From the NCBI GenBank assembly GCA_945866125.1, contig CAMBFZ010000010.1:62001-126000 (forward strand): DNA of 64,000 bases, read 5' to 3'. The position numbers and the translations under genes are program-made. This DNA is from Bordetella parapertussis. GTDB lineage: Bacteria > Pseudomonadota > Gammaproteobacteria > Burkholderiales > Burkholderiaceae_D. Positions 1-7,559 of this stretch are shown here, in pieces (position 1 is the first letter of the stretch; every line of letters starts with the position of its first letter). The notes beneath the pieces were generated by a model. That model made no database searches. It was not told the origin of the DNA and was given only the letters and a program-made list of their open reading frames with translations.

Positions 1-140
1 CGCATCAGCGCCAACACCGTTCCCAGCGCAATACCGCCCACCGTAGCGACCACGGTCAGTTGCAGCGAAAACAGCAGACCCTGCAGCACATAGGTCTGCA
101 GCCACTGCGTACTAAAAAAAGAAAAATCGAGCGTCATCAT
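1..140 (-). CDS. gltK: Glutamate/aspartate ABC transporter permease GltK, 3' part outside window
   Basis: Inner-membrane permease subunit of a polar amino acid ABC importer; only the first 46 codons are in the window. The minus strand translates as MMTLDFSFF, then a hydrophobic stretch with a typical first membrane helix (QGLLFSLQLTVVATVGG). The start ATG overlaps the stop of the upstream permease as ATGA (137-140), the usual sign of translational coupling. An ATPase gene (gltL) would be expected further along the minus strand, beyond the window edge. A second ATG at 137 is possible. Confidence 0.8.
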   Translation of the reverse strand, partial: MMTLDFSFFSTQWLQTYVLQGLLFSLQLTVVATVGGIALGTVLALM

Positions 141-874
141 GTCACCGCAAGCAGGCCCGGCACCCGGGTGCGTGCCTCAATTAACGCCATCATGCGGTTC
201 ACCAGCAAAGCGGTCAGCATGTACAGCAGCGTCACACCCGCATAAATCTCCAACCCGCGCGCCGTCTCCTCTTGTGCCTGCATGGCAAAGAGAGTCAATT
301 CGGTCACCGACACCGCAAACGCCACCGATGAATTTTTAACGATATTCATCGCCTCCGATGTCAGTGATGGCAGCACCATACGCAAGGCCTGCGGCAAAAT
401 CACCAGCCGCACGCGCTGCCACAAGCGTAAACCCATCGCCGTCGCCGCCTGATTCTGACCGGCCGGCAAAGCCTGTATGCCCGCCCTGACCTGCTCGGCA
501 ATACGCGCCGACGTAAACAGTCCCAGCGCGCAGGCAGCCAGTAAAAAGGCCGGCAGATTTTTTAGTACGGGGATAAAAATAGGCAGCACGTGGTACCACA
601 AAAAAATCTGAACCAGCACCGGGATATTGCGAAACAACTCCGTCCAGCAAGCCGCCAGCAACGCCCACGGCCTGGCTGCCTGCGTGCGAACCGTCCCCAC
701 CAGCAGCCCCACACAAAGCGCGATCGCCAGTGCCAGCAACGCAACGGCGACCGTCCAACCCCAGGCCGACAGCATCCACTGCAGATAAGTCACCTCACCA
801 ACGCTACCGAAGCAGCCTGGGGCAAGCTCACCGGTGATCGTGCTCTTGCAGAAAACCTGCCAGTCCCATTGCAT
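137..874 (-). CDS. gltJ: Glutamate/aspartate ABC transporter permease GltJ
   Basis: 245-residue HisM/GltJ-type inner-membrane permease. Several hydrophobic helices are visible. The cytoplasmic EAA loop that contacts the ATPase is recognisable around AATAMGLRLWQRVRL, followed by PQALRMVLPS, the usual sequence in this family. ELFRNIPVLVQIF is also a family hallmark. The ATG lies just after the binding-protein stop (876-878), and its own stop overlaps the next permease gene. The gene sits in a run of four minus-strand genes starting with gamma-glutamyltransferase, so the likely substrate is glutamate or a related amino acid. The substrate is inferred from neighbours and family, not proven. Confidence 0.88.
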   Translation of the reverse strand: MQWDWQVFCKSTITGELAPGCFGSVGEVTYLQWMLSAWGWTVAVALLALAIALCVGLLVGTVRTQAARPWALLAACWTELFRNIPVLVQIFLWYHVLPIFIPVLKNLPAFLLAACALGLFTSARIAEQVRAGIQALPAGQNQAATAMGLRLWQRVRLVILPQALRMVLPSLTSEAMNIVKNSSVAFAVSVTELTLFAMQAQEETARGLEIYAGVTLLYMLTALLVNRMMALIEARTRVPGLLAVT

Positions 875-875
875 C

Positions 876-1784
876 TCAGCTCGCCGGCTGGTCCGAAGGT
901 GACTTCAGATTTTCACGCAGCCGCTGACTCATCGGCAACGCCAGACTACGCGCACGTGGCGGGATCGGCATCGTGAACCACTTGTTGTAGAGCTTATCGA
1001 ATTCGCCGGATTTCATCATTCCTAGCAAGGTATCGTCGACCAATTTTTTGAATGCAGGATCATCCTTGCGCAGCATGCAAGCGTAGGCCTCGACCTGCAA
1101 GGGCTCGCCGACGATTTCATAGTCTGCCGGATTTTTTGCATTGAGCAGCAGACCGGCCAACAAAATATCGTCCATCGCAAAGGCCATCGCCCGGCCGGAT
1201 TCCAGCAAAAGAAAACCATCCGCATGGTCTTTGGCCGGCACCACCGACAGATTGAGATTTTTTTCCAGACTCACTTTGCGTAGCTGCCCGAAAGTCGTCG
1301 TCCCGGTGGTGGTCGCCACCGTCTTGCCAGCAAGGTCGGCCAGCCCTTTGATATGCGCGGCTTTTTTCACCAGCAGTCGCGAGCCTGCATAAAAATAATT
1401 CACCGCAAAGCTGACCTCTTTGGCACGCGCGGCATTGTTGGTCGTTGAGCCGCATTCGAGATCCACCGTGCCGTTAGCCACCAGCGCTAAGCGGTTTTGT
1501 GAGGTCACCGCCTGGTAGACTAATTTGATCTCTTTTTTGCCACTGCTCTGGCGGATCGCCTCAACCACCTTATTGGCTACCTCCACCCCAAAGCCAATCG
1601 GCCGGCCGGGCGCCTCAAGATAACTAAACGGTATCGACGATTCACGATAGCCCAACGTCATGCTGCCGCTGTCGGTGATTTTTTTCAGCGTATCGGCATA
1701 GCTCCATGCCGGCCACATCAACATCGCGCTGGGCAACGCAAGCAACAAAAACAGACAACGCGAGAACGAGCGGGAAAAATTCAT
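876..1784 (-). CDS. gltI: Amino acid ABC transporter periplasmic binding protein (GltI type)
   Basis: Periplasmic solute-binding protein of family 3 (glutamate/aspartate), about 302 residues. I chose the ATG at 1784 because it begins a clear signal peptide (MNFSRSFSRC, then a Leu-rich core, then a YA|DT cleavage-like site). The open frame extends 24 codons upstream without a signal. The mature part has the fold's hallmarks: LTLGYRESSIPFSY near its N terminus, a DLECGSTTNN segment, and the 'GKTVATTTGTTT' segment of the second lobe. It starts 31 bp after the ggt stop and ends 1 bp before gltJ, consistent with one transcript. It would capture amino acid released by the GGT enzyme encoded next door. 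Confidence 0.88.
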   Translation of the reverse strand: MNFSRSFSRCLFLLLALPSAMLMWPAWSYADTLKKITDSGSMTLGYRESSIPFSYLEAPGRPIGFGVEVANKVVEAIRQSSGKKEIKLVYQAVTSQNRLALVANGTVDLECGSTTNNAARAKEVSFAVNYFYAGSRLLVKKAAHIKGLADLAGKTVATTTGTTTFGQLRKVSLEKNLNLSVVPAKDHADGFLLLESGRAMAFAMDDILLAGLLLNAKNPADYEIVGEPLQVEAYACMLRKDDPAFKKLVDDTLLGMMKSGEFDKLYNKWFTMPIPPRARSLALPMSQRLRENLKSPSDQPAS

Positions 1785-1815
1785 GCAGAGCGTCTCCAGA
1801 AAAATAACGCGATAA

Positions 1816-3549
1816 TCAGTCACCCAAAACACGGCCCTCGCGACGCGGATCAGCACCGCCGCTCAAGCCCTCCTGATCCAGCACGATGGCTTGCACCCCG
1901 CTGGGAAAAGGCATGATGGTGACCCGATGTCCCATTCGTTGCAAGTCCGATTTGTGCTTTTCCAGATCGGTGCCGCGCTCAAGCTCCGTATCTTTGTTGC
2001 GGCTGCCCATGTTCGGTAAATCAATCGCACTTTGTACATCCATTTTCCACTCCATCACACCGATCATCGTCTTCGCGACGTAGTTAATGATCGCACTACC
2101 GCCCGGAGACCCGACCAACATAAAAGGCTTGCCCTTTTTTAGTACGATCATCGGCGCCATTGAACTGCGAGGTCGCTTGCCCGGCTCGACCCGATTAGCC
2201 ACTGCCCTGCCATCCTTATCGGTAGGGACCAGTGAAAAATCGGTAAGCTGATTGTTCAGCAAAAATCCATGCACAAAAATTTTGCTGCCAAACTCAGATT
2301 CAACGGTGCTTGTCATGCTGACCGCATTTCCCTCGGCGTCGACCACCACCAAATGCGTCGTGGACGGCAAATCCGCTGCCTGCCCCTGTCCCCGCAAGGC
2401 CAGTTGCGCCGCCGGATCGCCCGGCAAGGCCACGCCCATGCTGATGCGGCTATCAATGTGCGCGCCGCGTTGATGCAAATAGGCCGGGTCCAGCAGTGCC
2501 TGCACAGGCACGGAAATAAAATCCGGGTCGGCGATATAGCGCTCGCGATCTGCAAACGCCAGGCGACCAGCTTCGGCAAAATAATGCACCGCCTCAAGCG
2601 ATCCCGGCGCCATCGCAGCTGGCGCATGCTGGGCCAGCATGCCCAGCATCTGCAACACCGCCACGCCACCTGACGACGGCGGCCCCATCCCGCACACGCG
2701 GTAAGCCTGCACAGCGCTACAAACCGGCTCGCGCACCCGGGCGCGATACGCTGCCAGATCCTGCACACTCAAGTCACCCGGGCGCGCATGCGTCTGTACC
2801 GCATTGACGATATCGGCCGCGATCGCACCCCGATAAAACGCATCGACGCCTTCTTGCGCAATGCGACGAAACACCGCGGCCAGAGCAGGATTTTTCAGCA
2901 CATAGCCAACCGGCAGCGCCTGCCCATCGCGATAAAAAAAAGCGCCGGCGGCCGCCTGCTGCACCAAATCTTTGTTACCCGCGAGCTGCGCGTGCAAGCG
3001 AGGCGAGACCGGAAACCCCGCTTCAGCTAAATCAATAGCCGGGCCAAACAAGCGCGCCCAACGCAGCCGGCCATGGCGCTGATGCGCCAGCTCTAGCGCA
3101 CGCAGCACACCCGGTGTGCCGACCGATTTGCCGCTGTTGACCGCCTCCGTAAAAGGAATGGCCCGGCCGTTTTGCATAAATCGATCCGGGCCCGCTGCGG
3201 CCGGTGCCGTCTCGCGGCCGTCATAACTCAGGACGCGTCCTTGCCGGGCATCGAAGGAAAGCAAGAAAGCGCCACCACCAATGCCGGAAGATTGGGGCTC
3301 CACCACGTTAAGCACCATTTGCATTGCGATCGCCGCGTCCACTGCGCTGCCTCCCTCGCGCAACATCTGTCGCCCCGCCTCGCTGGCATGGGAATTGGCC
3401 GACGCCACCATCTGACGTTGGGCGTGCACCAGCCCCTTCACGACGGCAGCAGTGGCCGCCTCCGGATTTGCATCGGCATCTACCCCCACGGCAAACACAG
3501 TCGTGCTAGGTAAAATCAGCAGAAAAAAGAGGCGGTAAAGCAGCGTCAT
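1816..3549 (-). CDS. ggt: Gamma-glutamyltransferase (periplasmic, autoprocessed)
   Basis: Hydrolyses or transfers the gamma-glutamyl group of glutathione and gamma-glutamyl peptides in the periplasm. Start at 3549 gives 577 residues beginning with a signal peptide (MTLLYRLFFLLILPSTTVFA). The open frame continues upstream to 4116 but collides with motB on the other strand, so the longer start is unlikely. Family motifs are present: EPQSSGIGGGAFLL in the large subunit and STTHLVVVD, where Thr397 should be the autocatalytic nucleophile that begins the small subunit. A PRSSMAP-type segment and GSPGGSAIINYV near the C terminus also match. It is first in the ggt-gltI-gltJ-gltK run. No strong ribosome-binding site is seen, so starts at 3597 or 3645 cannot be excluded. 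Confidence 0.92.
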   Translation of the reverse strand: MTLLYRLFFLLILPSTTVFAVGVDADANPEAATAAVVKGLVHAQRQMVASANSHASEAGRQMLREGGSAVDAAIAMQMVLNVVEPQSSGIGGGAFLLSFDARQGRVLSYDGRETAPAAAGPDRFMQNGRAIPFTEAVNSGKSVGTPGVLRALELAHQRHGRLRWARLFGPAIDLAEAGFPVSPRLHAQLAGNKDLVQQAAAGAFFYRDGQALPVGYVLKNPALAAVFRRIAQEGVDAFYRGAIAADIVNAVQTHARPGDLSVQDLAAYRARVREPVCSAVQAYRVCGMGPPSSGGVAVLQMLGMLAQHAPAAMAPGSLEAVHYFAEAGRLAFADRERYIADPDFISVPVQALLDPAYLHQRGAHIDSRISMGVALPGDPAAQLALRGQGQAADLPSTTHLVVVDAEGNAVSMTSTVESEFGSKIFVHGFLLNNQLTDFSLVPTDKDGRAVANRVEPGKRPRSSMAPMIVLKKGKPFMLVGSPGGSAIINYVAKTMIGVMEWKMDVQSAIDLPNMGSRNKDTELERGTDLEKHKSDLQRMGHRVTIMPFPSGVQAIVLDQEGLSGGADPRREGRVLGD

Positions 3550-3753
3550 AGAGGATGAATTCCGATGCAATAGGGCAAGTTGTACGGTATTATGTTGCAT
3601 AAAGAATACACACGCCGGGGTAATTGCGCGACTGGTCCGCTTCATTTTTTGAGTCTCGCGTCGATTAATTAGGTAAGCCAAGCGCAGATTGACGAGCAAA
3701 AGCAACACTGCCCGCGAGGGCATTTTATCTAACGGGGTGCGGAGCACGTAAAG

Positions 3754-4719
3754 ATGGCCACAGCAGCCGACGACAAAAAACCAGCCGACCCGGCGGTTCC
3801 TCTTGAACCGATCATCATCAAGAAGAAGGTCGAGGGCGACCATGCCGGCGCTCATGGCGGCGCATGGAAAATTGCGCTCGCCGACATGATGACGGCAATG
3901 ATGGCGTTCTTTTTGTTGATGTGGCTGCTCGGAGCGACGACTGAGGATCAGCGCAAAAGCATTGCCGAATACTTTAAACCGACCTCCCACAGTAACGTCA
4001 AAATGAGTGACCTGGCTGGCACCAACGGCTTGATGGGAGGCCAGTCCATTATTGACCCTGACGGCATGCCCAATACCGGGCAACGTACCTCCATGCTCAA
4101 ACGCGTCACGCCCCAATCTGAAGGCGGCAAGACAACGGGTGAAGGCACAACCAAAGACGATAAAAACGACAAGAACGCGTCCGACCTGTCAGAGCAAGAG
4201 CGGCAGCGTATTGCTGCCGAAGCGGACAAGAAAAATTTTGACAAGCTCGAGCAAGAGGTCAAGGAAAAACTCGCCCAAAACAAGCAGCTCGACAAGATCA
4301 AAGATCAAGTGCAGTTCATTCGTGAAAAAGAAGGGCTGCGGATCGAGATCATCGACAAGGCCGATTTTTCCATGTTTGGCCTAGGCACCAATCGCATGCA
4401 ACCCAAAGCCGAGGCCCTGATCCGCGAGGTGGCCAAATCGGTCGCCGGCTTGGACAACAAAATTGCCGTCCGCGGGCACACCGACAGCCTGGCCTTCGCC
4501 GATTCAGATCGCAGCAACTGGTCACTCTCCGGCGAGCGAGCCGAAAGCACGCGGCGCATGATGGAAACCGTTGGCTTGCCATCTGAGCGCTTCGCCCGCA
4601 TCGAGGGAGTAGCCGATACCGTTCCCTACAACGCGAAAGACCCGGCCGATCCGCGCAACCGCCGCATCAGCATTACGGTTCTGTACCAGTCAACCGGTGG
4701 CGCAGATAAGCCCAACTGA
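3754..4719 (+). CDS. motB: Flagellar motor stator protein MotB
   Basis: 321-residue stator subunit that anchors the flagellar motor to peptidoglycan and forms the ion channel with MotA. The N-terminal cytoplasmic tail (residues 1-37) is followed by one membrane helix (about 38-60). Asp44 in ALADMM corresponds to the essential ion-binding Asp. After a Lys/Asp-rich linker with coiled-coil character (about 130-190) comes an OmpA-like peptidoglycan-binding domain (VRGHTDS, NWSLSGERAE, NRRISITVL). A GGAG lies 9 nt before the ATG. In most relatives motB follows motA directly; here motA lies 10 kb away on the other strand. A secreted repeat protein follows after 6 bp. Confidence 0.95.
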   Translation: MATAADDKKPADPAVPLEPIIIKKKVEGDHAGAHGGAWKIALADMMTAMMAFFLLMWLLGATTEDQRKSIAEYFKPTSHSNVKMSDLAGTNGLMGGQSIIDPDGMPNTGQRTSMLKRVTPQSEGGKTTGEGTTKDDKNDKNASDLSEQERQRIAAEADKKNFDKLEQEVKEKLAQNKQLDKIKDQVQFIREKEGLRIEIIDKADFSMFGLGTNRMQPKAEALIREVAKSVAGLDNKIAVRGHTDSLAFADSDRSNWSLSGERAESTRRMMETVGLPSERFARIEGVADTVPYNAKDPADPRNRRISITVLYQSTGGADKPN

Positions 4720-4725
4720 TTTTCT

Positions 4726-5547
4726 ATGCTCAATGGATGCCTCGTGACGCTGCTGCTGAACACCTTGCTGACCTCGGTTTTGTTGCTCTGCGCGATCGTC
4801 CCCGCGCAGGGGCAAACAGCGGCCGCCCCGGCAGCGGCGAGCAAACCCGAGGCACCGGCAGCAGCAGCGGCTGCGCCAACCACGGCAGCCAAACCCGCGG
4901 CATCGACAGCAGCGGTTGCGCCAGCAACGGCAGCCAAACCCGCGGTACCGACAGCAGCGGTTGCGCCAGCAACGGCAGCCAAACCCGCAGCACCGGCAGC
5001 AGCGGTTGCGCCAGCAACGGCAGCCAAACCGGCAAACGCAAACACCGCTGCTACCACTCCGGCGACGCCGTCGGCAACGGCTGCAGCCAAGCCAGTCCCG
5101 TCTGCCACGACCCCGCCGGCAGAAGCCAAACCTGCCAAGGAAGCCAAACCTGCCAAGCCGGGCGACGATAAAAATACGGCAGCCGATCCAGCCATGGCAG
5201 AAGCCCCCGCCGCGCCGCCCAAACAAGCCTTAGTACCCAACTGCTCCGTGGCTGATTTCAGAGCACTGGGTATAGAGACAAGCAACGCCGAGCAGCGCCG
5301 CGCCAAAGCACTCACGTGGCTGGCAAAGCACGGCAAACAGTGCTCCGCTGAAAAGCTCGTGGCCATTCGCAACAACCGCGCGCAATGGATGGGCACCGCA
5401 GACTCGAACGTCGTCGCAGGCATGGTGGACACACTGCTTGAGCAAAGCGCCGAAGGCAATCCCGAGGTGATTAATATGCTCTATGGCACCGCTAAGCCGC
5501 CACCTAAACCACCCGAGGACGGAAAAACGCCTGCCAAGCCCAAGTAG
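4726..5547 (+). CDS. Exported Ala/Pro/Lys-rich repeat protein, function unknown
   Basis: 273 residues. A hydrophobic N-terminal segment (VTLLLNTLLTSVLLLCAIVP) suggests export. Residues about 30-170 are low complexity, dominated by Ala, Pro, Thr and Lys, with about four tandem copies of a 15-residue unit (AAVAPATAAKPAVPT type). The C-terminal part (about 165-250) is ordinary sequence with two Cys (PNCSVADF and KQCSAEKL) that could form a disulfide. The gene starts 6 bp after motB, so it is probably co-transcribed. The Lys/Pro/Ala tract resembles periplasm- or wall-spanning linkers, which would fit a role near the stator, but that is inference. I do not recognise the C-terminal domain. Confidence 0.75.
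   Translation: MLNGCLVTLLLNTLLTSVLLLCAIVPAQGQTAAAPAAASKPEAPAAAAAAPTTAAKPAASTAAVAPATAAKPAVPTAAVAPATAAKPAAPAAAVAPATAAKPANANTAATTPATPSATAAAKPVPSATTPPAEAKPAKEAKPAKPGDDKNTAADPAMAEAPAAPPKQALVPNCSVADFRALGIETSNAEQRRAKALTWLAKHGKQCSAEKLVAIRNNRAQWMGTADSNVVAGMVDTLLEQSAEGNPEVINMLYGTAKPPPKPPEDGKTPAKPK
4852..5031 (+). repeat. 45-bp tandem repeat encoding 15-residue Ala/Pro units
   Basis: About four head-to-tail copies of a 45-bp unit encoding AAVAPATAAKPAVPT-like peptides inside the gene at 4726-5547. The second to fourth copies are nearly identical in DNA sequence; the first is more diverged. Because 45 is a multiple of three, copy-number change would lengthen or shorten the linker without frameshift. Confidence 0.85.
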
Positions 5548-5571
5548 ACAAGCGCGGGGCAACTTATAGCG

Positions 5572-5619
5572 AACAATAAAAAACGGCCCTGATTTCCATC
5601 AGGGCCGTTTTTATTGTTA
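5572..5619. terminator. Bidirectional intrinsic terminator
   Basis: Long inverted repeat whose arms centre on cggccctgat and atcagggccg, extended by A/T tracts that provide a T-run on both strands. It lies between two convergent genes (the repeat protein ending at 5547 and the ParA-like gene ending at 5648), so it should terminate both transcripts. Confidence 0.9.
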
Positions 5620-5647
5620 AGCGCGCGTGCCAAAAAACGAGGCGATG

Positions 5648-6514
5648 CTAGCTATCACGCCCCATCATCAAAAACGACGGAATTACCGACTTCATCCGGC
5701 TCGTTGCCTTTGCCGGCACGCTGTCATTAGCAGCGGTGCGCACGGATGGATTTTCGGTCGAGTGACGAATCGCACGGAAGCGATCAAGGATCGATCCGCT
5801 GACCTTGTGATGAAACGGCGACTGCTTGATATTATTTTTATTGTCGGCTTCGATCTGTCCGAGTTGTTCAATGGAGCGACCGAACTCGAGGAAGTTTTCG
5901 CGGATTTCGTCATTGGTAGTCATGACGAAAAATTCGGTACCAAAAAAATCGTTAGCACTAGCGCTGTACATCACAGGTGGCGACAGGAAAAATCCTGCAT
6001 TAAACGACTTAGAAAAAATACCTTCGTAAGTCTGCAGATTATCCACTCTGCTCGGCACGATCACCAACTTGGGCGGATTGCGCATTCTGGAATTAAAGAC
6101 GAACGAGAATCTGTTGATAAACTCAAGCGTACTATCAAGCTCGACTCTGGATAAAGAGCTTGGCACTAAAACCAGATCGAATTCAAATAAAAACTCTGGA
6201 GGCAGGACATCATTCCAGGTCAGATCAACAATAATAACTTCGCTGCACTCCACTGCTTTTCTAAGGGATTCTTTAGCCTTCAGCAAGGCAATACCAGAGC
6301 CCTTTGCATTAGGCAGATCAACGGTTTGGCAGGTAATACCAATCGGGTACGCTTTTTTTACCCATTTACCAGACGTTGCCTGGTGATCAAAATCAATCAG
6401 CGAGGTTTTTTTGCTGGAGGTGTAAGTAAAATAGGCCGCCAGATTGGCCGACACCGTACTCTTCCCAACGCCACCTTTTTGACTGGTAATTAAAATCTTT
6501 AATGGGGAGCTCAT
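5648..6514 (-). CDS. Orphan ParA/MinD-family ATPase
   Basis: 288 residues, Walker-type ATPase of the ParA superfamily. The deviant Walker A motif SQKGGVGKST has both the signature Lys13 and Lys18. Walker A' is at TSLIDFDHQATSGKW and the hydrophobic Walker B strand at EVIIVDL. A low-complexity C-terminal tail follows residue 240. A GAGGAA sits before the ATG. No parB or parS is nearby, so it is not an ordinary chromosome or plasmid partition operon. Orphan ParA proteins commonly position cargo such as chemoreceptors, flagella or enzymes. The divergent coiled-coil and membrane proteins at 6665-7513 are the obvious candidate partners. The cargo is unknown. Confidence 0.8.
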   Translation of the reverse strand: MSSPLKILITSQKGGVGKSTVSANLAAYFTYTSSKKTSLIDFDHQATSGKWVKKAYPIGITCQTVDLPNAKGSGIALLKAKESLRKAVECSEVIIVDLTWNDVLPPEFLFEFDLVLVPSSLSRVELDSTLEFINRFSFVFNSRMRNPPKLVIVPSRVDNLQTYEGIFSKSFNAGFFLSPPVMYSASANDFFGTEFFVMTTNDEIRENFLEFGRSIEQLGQIEADNKNNIKQSPFHHKVSGSILDRFRAIRHSTENPSVRTAANDSVPAKATSRMKSVIPSFLMMGRDS

Positions 6515-6572
6515 GGTATTCCTCTGTTTTAAGCTGCAAGCCGTTGATTCTTAATTATTTTTACACATGAAG

Positions 6573-6601
6573 TTGCTTTTGGGGAAATTTTGCCATAATA
6601 T
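6573..6601 (+). promoter_or_regulatory. Candidate sigma-70 promoter with flanking inverted repeat
   Basis: TTGCTT (6573-6578), 17 nt, TAATAT (6596-6601), in the divergent region between the ParA-like gene and the coiled-coil gene. A 9-bp inverted pair, ttggggaaa (6579-6587) and tttccccaa (6642-6650), overlaps the spacer and lies just before the ribosome-binding site of the plus-strand gene. It could be an operator or RNA stem. Pattern match only. Confidence 0.45.
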
Positions 6602-6664
6602 GAACTCGAGTATAGATCAAGGTTTTTAATAAAACAATCGTTTTCCCCAATTAGGGAGTACATG

Positions 6665-7123
6665 ATGGCCAATAAAGCCGTAAAACCCGCAATGATGCGT
6701 TTTGAACCCAAAGCCGGCTGGTCCGATGCTGGCGCGCCGGTGGTCTCCATGAGCGATTACGTCAAGCAGGAAAATAAACCAGATGAAGAAAGTCCGGAGC
6801 AATTAACTGCCGAGGCACTGGTTAATCTTGGCGAATCAATTCAAGATGTTTTTAATACCCTCAAAATTAATGACCCGCGCCTGCAAGCATGGACCCAAGT
6901 TCATGCTGCTATTCGTCTCATTGGTGGCAAGCTGGAAGAACAAAAGACACTCGAAGAGCGCCTCGCCAGTTTGAAAATGGAAATAGAGGGTGTTCGCAGC
7001 CTCGCCGCTGAGTTAGTAGTGGGCGCCTATCAGAGCGAACTGGAAGTACATGCCACGTCAAAATTACGCGTGCAGATTGCGGAGTCACTCAACAAGAAAC
7101 TGATTACCGCGCTAAAAAAATAA
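6665..7123 (+). CDS. Hypothetical coiled-coil protein, partner candidate of the ParA-like ATPase
   Basis: 152 residues, no signal peptide or membrane helix. AGGGAG at 6653-6658 has better spacing to the ATG at 6665 than to the one at 6662. The first 50 residues are Pro/Lys/Glu-rich and probably flexible. Residues about 55-150 are predicted helical with heptad-like Leu/Ile spacing (EEQKTLEERLASLKMEIEG). It is divergent from the ParA-like gene and followed after 3 bp by a membrane protein gene. ParA ATPases usually act with a small protein having a basic N-terminal activating peptide; the Lys-containing N terminus here could serve that way (inference). No family recognised. Confidence 0.7.
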   Translation: MANKAVKPAMMRFEPKAGWSDAGAPVVSMSDYVKQENKPDEESPEQLTAEALVNLGESIQDVFNTLKINDPRLQAWTQVHAAIRLIGGKLEEQKTLEERLASLKMEIEGVRSLAAELVVGAYQSELEVHATSKLRVQIAESLNKKLITALKK

Positions 7124-7126
7124 ACG

Positions 7127-7513
7127 ATGCGCATCGCCCAAAATTCAAGCCGTTCGCTATTGCTTGTACTGATTAACTGGCTATTATTTTTTGCCGGGTT
7201 CATCGCTACTTGCAAAGTACAGGGCAACGCCCGCTGGTGGCTGAATTTGAACTGGAAAACCTGGCTCGCTGATCTGGTCGACGCGACACAACTCGGTGTT
7301 ATTCCCGCAGGAAGTATCTGGATAGGCTGGCTGGTTCTCAGCAGTATTTTTACCCTTATCTGGATTACCGGAAGGGCAAAGAAATTAACCACTGAACCAG
7401 CCAAGGAAGCCGTCACCACGCAAGAGCTACCCGCCAACAACGACATGATGGAAACGCATCCCGGATTAAAAGAAAAAATCCTGCGCTTACATCAATCGCT
7501 CGACAAGATTTAA
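7127..7513 (+). CDS. Hypothetical two-helix membrane protein
   Basis: 128 residues. Two membrane helices are evident: residues about 10-30 (LLLVLINWLLFFAGFIATC) and about 58-82 (IPAGSIWIGWLVLSSIFTLIW). A charged cytoplasmic-type tail of about 45 residues ends in LHQSLDKI. It begins 3 bp after the coiled-coil gene, so the two are almost certainly one operon. In this context it could be the membrane anchor of a ParA-driven positioning module. I do not recognise the family. Confidence 0.7.
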   Translation: MRIAQNSSRSLLLVLINWLLFFAGFIATCKVQGNARWWLNLNWKTWLADLVDATQLGVIPAGSIWIGWLVLSSIFTLIWITGRAKKLTTEPAKEAVTTQELPANNDMMETHPGLKEKILRLHQSLDKI

Positions 7514-7559
7514 ACGCGCAACCGCACAGGGTCGCGCGCCGGTGACTCTTTTTTACCCC

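Noticed and set aside
4690..5459. Minus-strand frames over the Ala/Pro repeat gene
   Set aside because: Translations are Cys/Arg/Gly- or Leu/Pro-rich repeats of the antisense strand; the plus-strand frame has an export signal and sits directly after motB.
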